DNA from: Rhizobium leucaenae USDA 9039
GTDB lineage: Bacteria > Pseudomonadota > Alphaproteobacteria > Rhizobiales > Rhizobiaceae
Length of the DNA stretch: 53,665 nucleotides
Assembly (NCBI RefSeq): GCF_000426285.1
Contig: NZ_AUFB01000026.1
Location: forward strand, 1-53,665
Direction: 5' to 3'
Part shown: positions 18,070 through 27,552 of the stretch, one piece after another
How positions within the stretch are numbered: the first letter of the stretch is position 1
Layout: each line of letters opens with the position of its first letter
Position numbers and translations under genes: made by a program
Notes under the pieces: generated by a model
What the model saw: the letters and a program-made list of their open reading frames with translations, nothing else
Told to the model about the DNA's origin: nothing
Databases searched by the model: none

Positions 18070-19971
18070 TTATGGTTGCGCCGGCCTCAGCTTGACCATC
18101 ATCAGCCGGGAGTTCGCCCAATTGGGGACCGGATCGGTATAGGGATCGGCAATCGTCGGATAGCCTTTCCAGTAGGTGGTATCCATCGACGTGAAGACGT
18201 TATAGGACATCAGCGGAATGGTCGGCATTTCGCGGGCTACCAGTTTCAGATAGTCGTTGCCGAGTTCGATGCCCTTGGGATCGTCGGCACTGACCTTGCG
18301 AATGCTCTCGATGATCTTGTCAAGCTCAGGATTGGACCAGCGCTGCCAGTTGCGCGGCGGTTGGTTTTCACCCTTCTTGGCGACGAATTCCGAATGCCAG
18401 CTATCGAGGAAGAAGGAGAGATCGGGATCGCCGCCCCAGGTTTCGACGCTCCAGGCGATCGCCACCTGGAAGTCACCCGGTTGGAGTGACGTCTGCCACA
18501 GGCTCGTGGACGGAACGGCCTTGGAATCGATGCCAAAGGCGGCCCATTGCTGTGCGATCAGCGTTCCGGCGCGGGTGAAGACGGAACGGGTGTCGCCTTC
18601 AACACTCATGCGGATCTTGAAGGGCTGGCCATCCGGCGTCATCCACTTACCGCCAGTCTTCTTGAAGCCCGCCTTTTCCAGAAGCTCGGCTGCCGCCTGG
18701 GGATCGGGCTTCCACCAGCCGTAACCGAACGCGGTGTTGATGGCTGCCGGATCGGTCGGTATCTGGTCCTTGAATTTCGGCTGCTTACGCAGAATATCGG
18801 CGATCTGCTGGCCGACCGTCGGGTCATACGGTTTGATCTTGCGCTTGCCGGTATCGATCTCGAAGGTCTTGAGCCAGTCCTGCAGTGGCGCCTGGTAATC
18901 CTTCATGGCGATAGCGGTCGGTGGAACACCGAGGGCCGAAAGAGTGGCAGCGCCGCGATAGCTCGCCATATCCACGGCCTTGATGTCGATAAGCAGCGCA
19001 AGCGCCCAGCGCACATCCGGATTCTGGAAGGTGGGGTCCTGCGTGTTGAAGATCACGGCAGGAAGAGTCGGGTCGGGATGAGCAAAGGGGAAACCCGGGA
19101 ACCAGCTATCGACGGTCTTGGATTTCTCCTTGAGCGTGAACATGCCCTCAGGCGTGTTGTCATGGATGATATCAAGATTGTGCTCGATCTGAGCAATAGT
19201 GCGTTTATCGGGCGGACCTGGGTCAACATAGGTGACGTACTTCGGCGCCGGCTCGCCGAAGCGGGCAAGCGAGGTACGCTGCCAATCGTCGCGCTTTTCC
19301 CAGGTATACCATTTACCCTGAGGGTCGTAGGCCTTTAACTTGTAAGCACCGAGCGAGATGGGATTGGCGAAGTCGTATCTGACCGGATCGGCCACCTTCT
19401 CGAAAACATGCTTCGGCATGATCCAAGCGCCGTTCCAGCGAACCGTGAAGAGCGCGTGAAAACGGGAATTCGGCTTCTTGAGCTTGAAGACGACGGTATA
19501 GGGATCGGTTGCCTCAACGCTTGCCACCTGCACGGAGAAGGCGGCGCTCCAGACCATGCCGGGATGGTCCATCTGCGTTTTGACGGTATAGACCACGTCG
19601 TCGGCGGTGAATTCCACCCCGTCGCTCCAATAAAGCCCCTTGCGCAGCTTCACGGTCATTTCGGTGAAGTCTGCATTATATTGCGGTTTGTCCGCGGCAA
19701 GAGAATTGTCCCAGGTCGAGCCGCCAAGTCCTTGCTCGGGGTCGATATACCACAGCGTATCCATCGTCAGTTGCTGCAAGCCGGTCGAAACGCCGCCGCC
19801 GCCATTGACCCAGATGTTGAACCAGCCGGGGTTCTTGATCGTCCCTTCCGGATTTTCGACGATGAGCGTCTCCTTGCGCGGCAACGAGGTATAGTCATCG
19901 GCCTTGGCCGCCGCCATCAGGCCGAGTGTGGCCAGGGCGACGCCGAATGCAAGCTTCTTCCAATGTTGCAT
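18070..19971 (-). CDS. Periplasmic binding protein of the Dpp/Opp family (SBP_bac_5)
   Basis: A 633-residue extracytoplasmic binding protein. Residues 1-24 are a Sec signal peptide (KK, hydrophobic core, cleavage after AKA before DDYTSL). The mature protein has the family features: LRKGLYWSDGVEFTADDVVYT, FNTQDPTFQNPDVRWAL and a second lobe around AAELLEKAGFKK. It is larger than typical dipeptide receptors (about 500-530), a size often found in receptors for oligosaccharides in this family. Its neighbour is an arabinofuranosidase, so an arabinose-containing oligosaccharide is a more likely ligand than a peptide; that is inference. First gene of the transporter part, 197 bases after the glycosidase gene. 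Confidence 0.92.
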   Translation of the reverse strand: MQHWKKLAFGVALATLGLMAAAKADDYTSLPRKETLIVENPEGTIKNPGWFNIWVNGGGGVSTGLQQLTMDTLWYIDPEQGLGGSTWDNSLAADKPQYNADFTEMTVKLRKGLYWSDGVEFTADDVVYTVKTQMDHPGMVWSAAFSVQVASVEATDPYTVVFKLKKPNSRFHALFTVRWNGAWIMPKHVFEKVADPVRYDFANPISLGAYKLKAYDPQGKWYTWEKRDDWQRTSLARFGEPAPKYVTYVDPGPPDKRTIAQIEHNLDIIHDNTPEGMFTLKEKSKTVDSWFPGFPFAHPDPTLPAVIFNTQDPTFQNPDVRWALALLIDIKAVDMASYRGAATLSALGVPPTAIAMKDYQAPLQDWLKTFEIDTGKRKIKPYDPTVGQQIADILRKQPKFKDQIPTDPAAINTAFGYGWWKPDPQAAAELLEKAGFKKTGGKWMTPDGQPFKIRMSVEGDTRSVFTRAGTLIAQQWAAFGIDSKAVPSTSLWQTSLQPGDFQVAIAWSVETWGGDPDLSFFLDSWHSEFVAKKGENQPPRNWQRWSNPELDKIIESIRKVSADDPKGIELGNDYLKLVAREMPTIPLMSYNVFTSMDTTYWKGYPTIADPYTDPVPNWANSRLMMVKLRPAQP

Positions 19972-20168
19972 GATCTCCTCCCTTTGAGAGCGACGGTAGA
20001 GCGGCCGCAGGGACGCCTACCACGTCGCAAGTTGTCGGTTCGCAGCCGCGTCAGGACTGAGCAAGTCAGGTCCGGGCTCCTGCGAACCATTCCTCCGGCT
20101 CGGTTGCCTCCTCGCAACGAGCCGGATATGCTTCCGTCAGGACCGATAGCCCTGCTGGCAAATGGTCA

Positions 20169-21677
20169 TCACACCGACAGCCGGATGACACTGTAGGACA
20201 GCGGCTTCAGCGCCGCCCGCAGCCTGCCATCCTCGATTTTTGCAGTTTCGACACTGATCGGGATGACCGTTTCCGGCCGCGTGGCCGTATTGACAGCCTG
20301 CAGATCGCCATTGGTCATCTCCACCTGCTCGATAATGCGGGCATTTGCGAAGCCCTCCAGCCGGGCATCGAAATCGAGCGCGCGCTCTGTGTGGCGATTG
20401 ACAGCGAAGAAGGTCAGGGTCTTGCCGTCGTCGGAAAGAACGGCCGACGCATCGAGATAGGGAACGTCATTCGCCTCGTCGCAATCATAGGTCGGACCAT
20501 CGGTGATCAGTTGCAGCGCCGATCCACGGCCATATTTGGAGGCGAAATACAAGGGATAATAGATCGTCTGGCGCCAGGCCGGGCCGCCATCCTCCGTCAT
20601 GATCGGGGCAATGACGTTGACGAGCTGGGCGATGCAAGCGATGCGCACACGATCCGAACGGCGGATGAAGGTGTTGAGAATGCCGCCAACCTGCAGCACG
20701 TCTTCGAAATTGTAGACGTCTTCTAGCAGGTGTGGCGCATCTGGCCATTCATCTCTCGCCAAGATCTCCTTGTCTTGCTGATTGGAATGATACCAAACAT
20801 TCCATTCGTCAAAGGAAATGCCGATCGTCTTCTTTGATCGCTTCTTCGCCTTGACGTAGTCGATCACGCCGCCGATCGTCGTGATGTACCGGTCAAGCTT
20901 CGTCGTGCGGGCGAGATAGTTGAGCGTATTTTTTTCGCGATTGGCGAAATACATGTGAAGAGAGATGTGGTCGGCGCTGTCGTAGCACTGTTCGAGAACC
21001 TCTGCCTCCCAATCGGGATAGGTTTTCATGTCCGAATGAGAAGAACCGCAGACGACGAGTTCCAGGGACTTGTCGAAACCGCGCATAGCTTTCGCCGTCT
21101 CGTCTGCCAGACGCCCATATTCATAAGCCGACTTGTGGCCGACTTGCCAAGGACCGTCCATCTCGTTGCCGAGGCACCATAATTTGACGTCATGGGGGTT
21201 TGTCCAGCCGTGCTTGCGCCGCAGGTCCGACCAATAGGTGCCGGCGGGATGATTGCAATATTCAAGAAAATTCCGGGCAGCATCGAGGCCGCGAGAGCCG
21301 AGATTGACGGCAAGCATTGGCTTGGTGTTCGCTTTCTTACACCAATCGACGAATTCATTCACACCGATCTGATTGCTTTCGCGGGTGCGCCAAGCAAGGT
21401 CGAGGCGGACCGGGCGCTCCGAGCGCGGGCCAACACCATCTTCCCAGTTGTAGGCGGAAACGAAATTGCCTCCGGGATAGCGGCAATAGGGTGAATTCAG
21501 CTCACGGACCAGATCGATCACATCGCGCCGAAAGCCGTTTTCATCGGCAGTCGGGTGTTCAGGTTCATAAATGCCGCCGTAAATCGCCCTACCGAGGTGC
21601 TCGAGGAACGAGCTGTAGAGCCTGGAGTCGATGCTGGCGACACGAAAATCGCGATGGACAATAACATTTGCCTTCAA
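20169..21677 (-). CDS. abfA: Alpha-L-arabinofuranosidase, GH51
   Basis: A 502-residue cytoplasmic glycoside hydrolase that releases terminal alpha-L-arabinofuranose from arabinan, arabinoxylan or arabinogalactan fragments. The acid/base Glu is E172 in CLGNEMDGPW and the nucleophile is E291 in ISFDEWNVWY, the two GH51 signatures on the (beta/alpha)8 barrel. The N-terminal FLEHLGRAIYGGIYEP motif and the C-terminal jelly-roll region are present. No signal peptide, so substrate must be imported first, which matches the ABC system downstream on the same strand. Length is typical (about 500). Intact, with a clear ATG start. It is the best clue to the function of the whole operon. Confidence 0.96.
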   Translation of the reverse strand: MKANVIVHRDFRVASIDSRLYSSFLEHLGRAIYGGIYEPEHPTADENGFRRDVIDLVRELNSPYCRYPGGNFVSAYNWEDGVGPRSERPVRLDLAWRTRESNQIGVNEFVDWCKKANTKPMLAVNLGSRGLDAARNFLEYCNHPAGTYWSDLRRKHGWTNPHDVKLWCLGNEMDGPWQVGHKSAYEYGRLADETAKAMRGFDKSLELVVCGSSHSDMKTYPDWEAEVLEQCYDSADHISLHMYFANREKNTLNYLARTTKLDRYITTIGGVIDYVKAKKRSKKTIGISFDEWNVWYHSNQQDKEILARDEWPDAPHLLEDVYNFEDVLQVGGILNTFIRRSDRVRIACIAQLVNVIAPIMTEDGGPAWRQTIYYPLYFASKYGRGSALQLITDGPTYDCDEANDVPYLDASAVLSDDGKTLTFFAVNRHTERALDFDARLEGFANARIIEQVEMTNGDLQAVNTATRPETVIPISVETAKIEDGRLRAALKPLSYSVIRLSV

Positions 21678-21884
21678 CGGACCCTCCGATGTATGTATCA
21701 GATTTCTTGTTTTCGTTTGTCCATCTTGATAGCAACAAAGGATGCTGTCAATCGCGCTATGACTTTGTGCAGAGGCAACTGAAGCAGCAAAATAATTATG
21801 TATTTTCAGGCAGCTATGAAAATAGATGCAAGCTCACTGAGAAAGAAAAAATGCTTTTACTAATCAGAAATTACGATATGGTCA

Positions 21885-22808
21885 TTAGACATATAATCTC
21901 ATGACGATGTCTTGGCCGTAATTTCCAAAGCCGCGACCAAAAATATTCACGCCACCGGTATGGCCCGCATTGTCTGCGATACCGACGCGAAGGCGAATGG
22001 AAGAGTGCTGCGCAAGGGCAAGGTCGCTGACGGTAACATTGGAGGTCGAGACTCCATCGATCAAGGTGCCGCGGGTGGAGATGCGCCAGGTCTTCAGCTT
22101 GCCATATTGTGAGCCCTCGAGCTTCCACCAATCGGGCGTGAAGGCGCCGCGCTTGTCGCCGTAATCTCCTGGCGAAGTCCATGTGCCGATTGCCATCCCG
22201 TTGACCCACAGGGTGATGTCAGAAGGCCAGTCTGGATTGGTCCCCGGCACTTCCGAGGACAATTCCATCGCAAATTCGATCGCGCGCACATCCTTGTTCA
22301 ACACTTTTGCGTTGTTGGGGAATTTGTATTCCACGTACCCTCTGCCAAACCAGACGAGGCCAGCCTGCATGCGTTGGGGATCGAGGAAATAGTCTGGAAC
22401 GTCGAGCAGGCCGATCACGCTCTCGGTCGAGCAGAGACCGCAAGGCGCATGGATGTCGCAGCTCGTGTAGAGTCCAACGGGCATTACCACTTCAATAACG
22501 TCATCCTTTTTTTGGACGGCGGTATCCTCGAAACTGATCAGAATCTCGCTGTAGATTGCCGAGCAAATTTTCTGGCTGCCTTTGCGTGCCTTCGCAAGGC
22601 GGGATTCCACCAGCCCGGCCTCCTCCAAGATCTGAATACCCGTGGCTACCGTTGACTGCGGCAAATCGAGCGATCGGGCCATATCGTTGACGTTCATCGG
22701 CCCCTTCGAGCAAAGCAGCCTAAGAAGTTGAACGCGAACCGGTGCCGAGAGGGCCCTTATTGCGTTTTCGTTCTCATGGGCGTCAATGGTCAAGAACGAC
22801 CGTTCCAT
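21885..22808 (-). CDS. Winged-helix (ArsR-like) regulator with C-terminal beta-sandwich domain
   Basis: A 307-residue regulator. Residues 12-75 form an ArsR/MarR-like winged helix (ALSAPVRVQLLRLLCSKGPMNVNDMARSLDLPQS is split here at Q51), which should bind operator DNA. Residues 110-307 are a mostly beta domain seen in a group of sugar-operon regulators (LWVNGMAIGTWTSPGDYGD near the middle and VNIFGRGFGNYGQDIV at the end). Three cysteines, C117, C123 and C126, form a compact cluster at the domain joint and may bind metal. It lies upstream of abfA on the same strand, 207 bases away, so it probably controls the arabinoside operon. GAAAC-TT-GTTTC at 22829-22840, just upstream of its start, is a possible autoregulatory site. 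Confidence 0.8.
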   Translation of the reverse strand: MERSFLTIDAHENENAIRALSAPVRVQLLRLLCSKGPMNVNDMARSLDLPQSTVATGIQILEEAGLVESRLAKARKGSQKICSAIYSEILISFEDTAVQKKDDVIEVVMPVGLYTSCDIHAPCGLCSTESVIGLLDVPDYFLDPQRMQAGLVWFGRGYVEYKFPNNAKVLNKDVRAIEFAMELSSEVPGTNPDWPSDITLWVNGMAIGTWTSPGDYGDKRGAFTPDWWKLEGSQYGKLKTWRISTRGTLIDGVSTSNVTVSDLALAQHSSIRLRVGIADNAGHTGGVNIFGRGFGNYGQDIVMRLYV

Positions 22809-22828
22809 TTGCTTCCCCTGGTATTCTC

Positions 22829-22840
22829 GAAACTTGTTTC
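22829..22840. promoter_or_regulatory. Possible operator upstream of the winged-helix regulator
   Basis: GAAAC (22829-22833) and GTTTC (22836-22840) form a short inverted repeat 21 bases before the regulator start. A related AT-rich GTTTTCG/CTTGTTTTC stretch lies upstream of abfA near 21706-21716. Short, so low confidence. Confidence 0.3.
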
Positions 22841-23023
22841 ATAACTACAATTTTGATATATAGCCTAGGATTCAGAGTAGAAGTCAATCCACTCGATCAG
22901 TATTTGCGTTGCCGGCGAAAAATGATGGGCGTATTGCATGCACAGCGACGCGAATTGCACGGCCATAGCGGCCGTGGCCTTCGTCTTTGCGTGTGGAAAA
23001 AACCCGTCATACCTTATCGGCCG

Positions 23024-23293
23024 TCAGGTTTCATCTTTGTCTGCCTCGGCCAATAGCCAGGCACTGAGGGCGTTGATCTTACGCAGGCGACGGCTTCGTT
23101 CTGGATAGGTAGGCCAGAATGCCCAATCGGCTGCCCATGTTTCGCCGAGAGGCTGAACCAGTCGGCCCTCGGCCAACTCGCGGCGAAAATAGCGGGGCGT
23201 GAGCAGGGCGACGCCGCGCCCATCCATGGCGGCGGGAGCACTGAAGACCTGCGGCAATTTCAGAACGCCCGTCGCGCCTTGAGGGAGATCCAC
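23024..23293 (-). pseudogene. LysR-family regulator, C-terminal fragment
   Basis: Only the last 90 or so residues remain. They carry the end of a LysR effector-binding domain of the GcvA-like group: SAPAAMDGRGVALLTPRYF, then RRELAEGRLVQPLGETW and a charged tail. The N-terminal helix-turn-helix and most of the effector domain are missing, and a stop codon lies upstream in this frame. The adjoining frame (up to 23499) does not supply a convincing continuation. It is a remnant next to the RepA fragment, marking a recombination scar. Confidence 0.7.
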
Positions 23294-23532
23294 GACGCTG
23301 CCGCGAAGGCGTCCGGGCAGACCTCAATCGCCGATACCTCAGTTGCACCGAAATCATGGTGAACTCCTGGGAAGCTACCCTTTGTCAAGCTGCCTAGGTC
23401 AGCGACTGGTAATGTGACGGCGGCTTCGCCGCATGACAAATTGGGCACGTCTGAAGGCGACTCGGATCTAGCACGGTTTGTGACCGAAGTACTGGCCAAC
23501 GACTGAACGTCGACGTTTTCATTCGTGGCTCT

Positions 23533-23958
23533 TCAAAGGCCGTAAGAGTTTACATCGTCAAATTGTACGTTTGTTCTCTGAACGTCTGATATTGATGGTT
23601 CACTCACGATTTGCAGATGCTCCCGGCGATGCGGAACATAGCGCTTGAAGTCGGTCCGCCCATTCTTGTCAAGGAAGTGACGCAACTCGAGCATTTGCTC
23701 TGCTGTATAGGTTCGGCAGCCAGACGACGTTGTCGCAGGAACCGGGCCTTTGCCTTCGAGATGAAGCTTCTTGATGTGGTTTTGCGTGACGCCGAGATAA
23801 TCGGCGACTTCGGCCAACGAGAACGCGCGTAGACCTTTTTCTGCGTCTGGTGGATACTGCTCCAATCGAAGCATGTTCAGATTGTCAGAAATCAGCTCTC
23901 CCTGCTGGAGAATCTCCTGATCAAAATCAGATGCCTCAATGTTGATTGCCATGTTCAT
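23533..23958 (-). pseudogene. repA: RepA (repABC plasmid partition protein), N-terminal fragment
   Basis: The 141-residue frame matches the start of rhizobial RepA: an N-terminal helical region, the DNA-binding HTH segment SLAEVADYLGVTQNHIKKLH, then GRTDFKRYVPHRREHLQIVS. In intact RepA the next segment is the deviant Walker A ISVVNFKGGSGKTT, which is absent here; the frame instead diverges into EPSISDVQRTNVQ and stops. So the ATPase domain, repB and repC are missing from this window. The DNA-binding part could still bind the operator and interfere with a related repABC plasmid, but this is speculation. Starts at ATG 23958, or ATG 23952 two codons later. Confidence 0.85.
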
Positions 23959-23972
23959 ACAGCCGATTCCAG

Positions 23973-24013
23973 AATAACGCTTTTAGGTCAGAGGCAGCGC
24001 AATAAGCGTTATT
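23973..24013. promoter_or_regulatory. Inverted repeat upstream of the repA fragment, likely Rep operator
   Basis: Perfect ten-base arms AATAACGCTT (23973-23982) and AAGCGTTATT (24004-24013) with a 21-base spacer, directly upstream of the repA start. RepA/RepB proteins repress repABC transcription by binding inverted repeats at this place, so this is probably the retained operator. Confidence 0.6.
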
Positions 24014-24818
24014 AATACTGGCGATTCTACCTCTTCGGCAAACTCCTTTTAGTTAACAATATCTTAACGTGTCTTTCGACCCCGTTCTTATTGACTGATC
24101 TTGTCTTTAAATTATTGATTATCCAGCGGAAAATAAGGATCTGCACGGCTGTCAAAATAGATGGGGATCGAGGAGGTGACACTTGTTCAACAAATGAAGG
24201 CATGCGGGATGGCGCCGGTCCCACGGATTTTAGCCAAGATCAGGTACGGCTCAACGCGTCGCTATTGCGCCTGAGCGGATATTCGACCGAGGTATCCTGA
24301 TCGTCGCGGGGGTGGTGCCAACAGACGACACGCTAGGCTCTTGGTTCGCAGTTGGTGGTACGGGCAGTTCCTCAACAGCACCTCGGCATATAATCTTCAT
24401 CCCTCTCTCAGCAATTCCACCCAACCAGCACAGAAGGACCGAGCGGGATAAGCCGACTGAATCGCTGCCAACCAGGCTTGGGTATGCGGCCAGGAGGCGC
24501 GTCAAGAGAACGGTGTCAATGAGCACCCGGTAGCGGTTCGGAGCCTGAAATGGGCGTATCAATCAAATGTTGCCATTTGTCGGCAGGGTAGGCCGCTTAT
24601 ACCTACTGTTGCTGGTAAGGCTAGTTTGGAATCATGATCGGAAGACGCTTGCTGATGGAACCGCAATGTTGTTGCGTCACTTAATCAGTCATTCCATCGA
24701 TCGTGAGGCAAGGTCGAAAGTTGGCAACTAGAGGGCCGGTTTTGCGATGGAAGCATTCCACATGGCGACGTTATAAGCTCGCCCTACATTAGCGAAAAGA
24801 GCCTTTTAGCGGGAACCG
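24014..24818. other. Stretch without a recognisable gene before the PBP gene
   Basis: AT-rich at first (24030-24130), then mixed. No frame with a family pattern was found on either strand. It includes the upstream region of the repA fragment and the promoter region of the penicillin-binding protein gene. Confidence 0.5.
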
Positions 24819-27152
24819 ATGCCAAGCCCTCCCGATTCCTCAGCCCAAAGTACCAGCGACCCGAGCACGGGTGCCAATCGCCTGCCGGATTCGGAGTTCG
24901 CTGGCGACAAAGTTGCGGCGCCGGCACCCTCGTCTGATACAGCGTCCAGTTCATCGGCCGATGCTGCGCGACAGGCTGATGGAGCCTTTGGCCAAAGCAG
25001 GCAGGCGACGCACAATCTACTGCGGGCACTCGGTCATGATTTGCGGGTAAGCGCGATCTTCGCAAAAGCCAGGGCCAAAACGGCCGCTTCGTACTTGAGA
25101 ACGAAACTAAATACGCTGAGCGGGCCGGAAAGCCTATCAACAGTCCGCAGTTTTGGCAGATGGCTCGCAACTGCTTTGTCTAAACCGGTGAGCAATATTC
25201 GTGGCCTGCGGATAAGGCAGTTCGAAAATTGGCGACATGCTTCGCCAAATACCGGCTGGTGGAAAATCTCCATTGGATTGGCGGTTCTAGCCTGCGTGGT
25301 GGTCGGAAGCGTACTGGTGTGGGCACTGAAAGACGTGCCCTGGGGTGAAATCCGGGATGGGACGTTGAAGCCCGTCGTGGTGCTGGAAACCGCGGACGGA
25401 GCGCCATTGGTGAGACAAGGCCCTTATCAAGGGCCATATGCGCAATATGATCAGTTTCCACCGCATCTGATCGATGCTGTCCTCTCGATTGAGGATCGAC
25501 GCTTCATGGATCATTTCGGCGTCGATCCCCGAGGGATTGCAAGAGCGCTTCTGCGGAACTTCGAAGCTGGCTCCGTGGTAGAGGGCGGCAGCACGATTAC
25601 CCAGCAGCTCATCAAGCTGCAGTACCTCGATGCCGATCGGACGATAAAACGAAAAATCCAGGAGGTTGTCATAGCCGTTTGGCTGGAGTGGAAGCTCGGC
25701 AAGCAGGAAATCCTGACCCGCTACCTCAATAGCGTCTATCTGGGTGCCGGCGCTACCGGCATGCCGGCGGCCGCGCGGATCTATTTCAACAAAGATATCG
25801 AGGCTCTCAATCTACCGGAATCGGCGATGCTGGCGGGATTGCTGCGGGCGCCGAGCCAATGGAATCCGATCGACAATTTCGAAGGCGCGCGGCAGCGCAC
25901 TGCCGTTGTTCTTGACGCGATGGTGGCCAACGGCAAAATTACCGCAGGCGAGGCGGAGGAAGCCAAGGCGAGCTTCGCCAAACCGCATCCGACAACGCCG
26001 ACACCGCGCTCCGGCAGCTGGTTTGCCGACTGGATTTCGCCGCAGGCGAGCGAAATCGCCGGCGCCTCTCCGGGGTCAACCACGGTGCGGACGACGCTGG
26101 TACCGCGGCTCCAGCAGATCGCCGAAGAGGTCGTGAGAAAAGCCCTGGATGGTGAAGGAAAGTCAGTCGGCGCATCGCAGGCCGCTTTGGTTGTGATGAG
26201 ACCCGATGGCGCGGTCGTTGCCATGGTGGGCGGGCGCGACTACAAGGCAAGCCAGTTCAACCGTGCCGTCACCGCGATGCGGCAACCGGGTTCCGCCTTC
26301 AAACTGTTCGTCTACTACGCAGCGCTGAAGGCCGGATTCACTCTGTCCGACCGGATTCTGGACGCGCCGATCGACATCGACGGCTGGTCGCCGGAAAATT
26401 CCGGCGGCGGCTATCATGGCTGGGTGACGCTTGCCGAGGCCTTTGCGCGGTCGCTCAATGCCGCGTCGGTAGCGCTCGCCGAAGAGGTCGGGCTCGACAA
26501 GGTGATTGCCGCCGCGCGCGAACTCGGCATTAAGACGCCGCTTGCCAACACGCCGTCTCTGACGCTCGGCACATCCGAAGTGAACTTGCTGGATCTCACC
26601 AGCGCCTATGCATCCGTCCATCTCGGCAAAGCGCCTGTCGAGCCCTGGGGCATCATGGACCTTCAAGCAGCAGGGCAGGCAAAGACGTTTCGAGTTGGCT
26701 CACAAGTAAAGCCGAGTGTCGACCTTTCCCCCTACCAGTCCGATCTCATTGGCCTGCTGCAGTTGGTGGTCGAACGCGGCACTGGACGAGGAGCCGACCC
26801 CGGCACGTTTGCCGCCGGCAAGACCGGCACCAGCCAGAACAATCGTGACGCTTGGTTCGTTGGGTTCACGGAACCGCTCGTCGCTGGCGTGTGGGTGGGC
26901 AATGACGACGGCACGCCGATGAACGGTGTCACCGGCGGCGCCTTGCCGGCACATATTTGGCGGGACTTCATGCGGGAGGCGATGGCTGAGCCCGCGCCGA
27001 ATCCACCGCAATCGACGGAAGCGGCGATCGACAACCCAGGAGCAACGCAGGTCTGCAACATCGCTGCCTGCTCCCGCACCTATCGCTCTTTCCGCCCCGC
27101 CGATTGCACCTATCAGCCCTATGCCGGCGGACGGCGGCTTTGCGAAAAGTGA
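24819..27152 (+). CDS. Class A penicillin-binding protein with BA14K-like C-terminal tail
   Basis: A 777-residue bifunctional peptidoglycan synthase. A Pro/Ser/Ala-rich cytoplasmic region of about 145 residues leads to one membrane span (148-170). The GT51 glycosyltransferase domain has the catalytic Glu in SIEDRRFMDHFG (E225) and GGSTITQQ at 257-264. The transpeptidase has SAFK (nucleophile S492), SLN (545-547) and KTGTS (668-672). The last 35 residues, CNIAACSRTYRSFRPADC then TYQPYAGGRRLC, resemble the BA14K motif of rhizobial surface proteins and supply four cysteines. The long N-terminus and this tail are unusual for the family. It stands alone with its own promoter region; ribosome site is weak (GGGA). 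Confidence 0.9.
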   Translation: MPSPPDSSAQSTSDPSTGANRLPDSEFAGDKVAAPAPSSDTASSSSADAARQADGAFGQSRQATHNLLRALGHDLRVSAIFAKARAKTAASYLRTKLNTLSGPESLSTVRSFGRWLATALSKPVSNIRGLRIRQFENWRHASPNTGWWKISIGLAVLACVVVGSVLVWALKDVPWGEIRDGTLKPVVVLETADGAPLVRQGPYQGPYAQYDQFPPHLIDAVLSIEDRRFMDHFGVDPRGIARALLRNFEAGSVVEGGSTITQQLIKLQYLDADRTIKRKIQEVVIAVWLEWKLGKQEILTRYLNSVYLGAGATGMPAAARIYFNKDIEALNLPESAMLAGLLRAPSQWNPIDNFEGARQRTAVVLDAMVANGKITAGEAEEAKASFAKPHPTTPTPRSGSWFADWISPQASEIAGASPGSTTVRTTLVPRLQQIAEEVVRKALDGEGKSVGASQAALVVMRPDGAVVAMVGGRDYKASQFNRAVTAMRQPGSAFKLFVYYAALKAGFTLSDRILDAPIDIDGWSPENSGGGYHGWVTLAEAFARSLNAASVALAEEVGLDKVIAAARELGIKTPLANTPSLTLGTSEVNLLDLTSAYASVHLGKAPVEPWGIMDLQAAGQAKTFRVGSQVKPSVDLSPYQSDLIGLLQLVVERGTGRGADPGTFAAGKTGTSQNNRDAWFVGFTEPLVAGVWVGNDDGTPMNGVTGGALPAHIWRDFMREAMAEPAPNPPQSTEAAIDNPGATQVCNIAACSRTYRSFRPADCTYQPYAGGRRLCEK

Positions 27153-27348
27153 TATTCGCTTTGGCGACAAGGTCTCTCAACATGAAAGGGACCATTTAGG
27201 GGCGGTGGCAGGCGTCACATTCGGAGGCCGGACAGAAGATCGCGCACTATCAACGCTCTGATAGCGCAGAAAACTGTTGCACCAGGGACGGCAACCACCG
27301 AAGCGAATTGGCGAATGTGGCCGCTCCGGTAGCTCCTTGTTGGTCTTC

Positions 27349-27552
27349 TTAGAGCGGTCTGACGTTTTCCGCCTTGGACTTGCCGGTCTTACGGTCCTGA
27401 CCGAGATCGTAGGAAACGGACTGCCCCTCTTTGAGCCCGTCCCCATATTGCAGGGCGGAGACATGTACGAAAACGTCAGTTCCTCCGGATTCCGGCGTAA
27501 TGAAACCAAAACCTTTGTCGGAGTTGAAAAACTTAACCTTGCCGGTCGGCAT
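27349..27552 (-). CDS. cspA: Cold-shock protein (CspA family)
   Basis: A 67-residue single cold-shock domain. RNP1 is KGFGFI and RNP2 is VFVHVS, the surfaces that bind single-stranded RNA or DNA; start MPTGKVKFFNSDKGFG is typical of rhizobial CspA. It would act as an RNA chaperone. It faces the PBP gene convergently. The long leader to about 27700 without a gene is in keeping with a regulated 5' untranslated region of csp genes. Confidence 0.96.
   Translation of the reverse strand: MPTGKVKFFNSDKGFGFITPESGGTDVFVHVSALQYGDGLKEGQSVSYDLGQDRKTGKSKAENVRPL

Noticed and set aside
19408..20196. Plus-strand frame of 262 codons
   Set aside because: Antisense of the binding-protein gene, which is well conserved.
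24040..24080. GTTAAC-like palindromic sequence as a parS site
   Set aside because: GTTAACAATATCTTAAC lacks the central GC and spacing of repABC parS sites.
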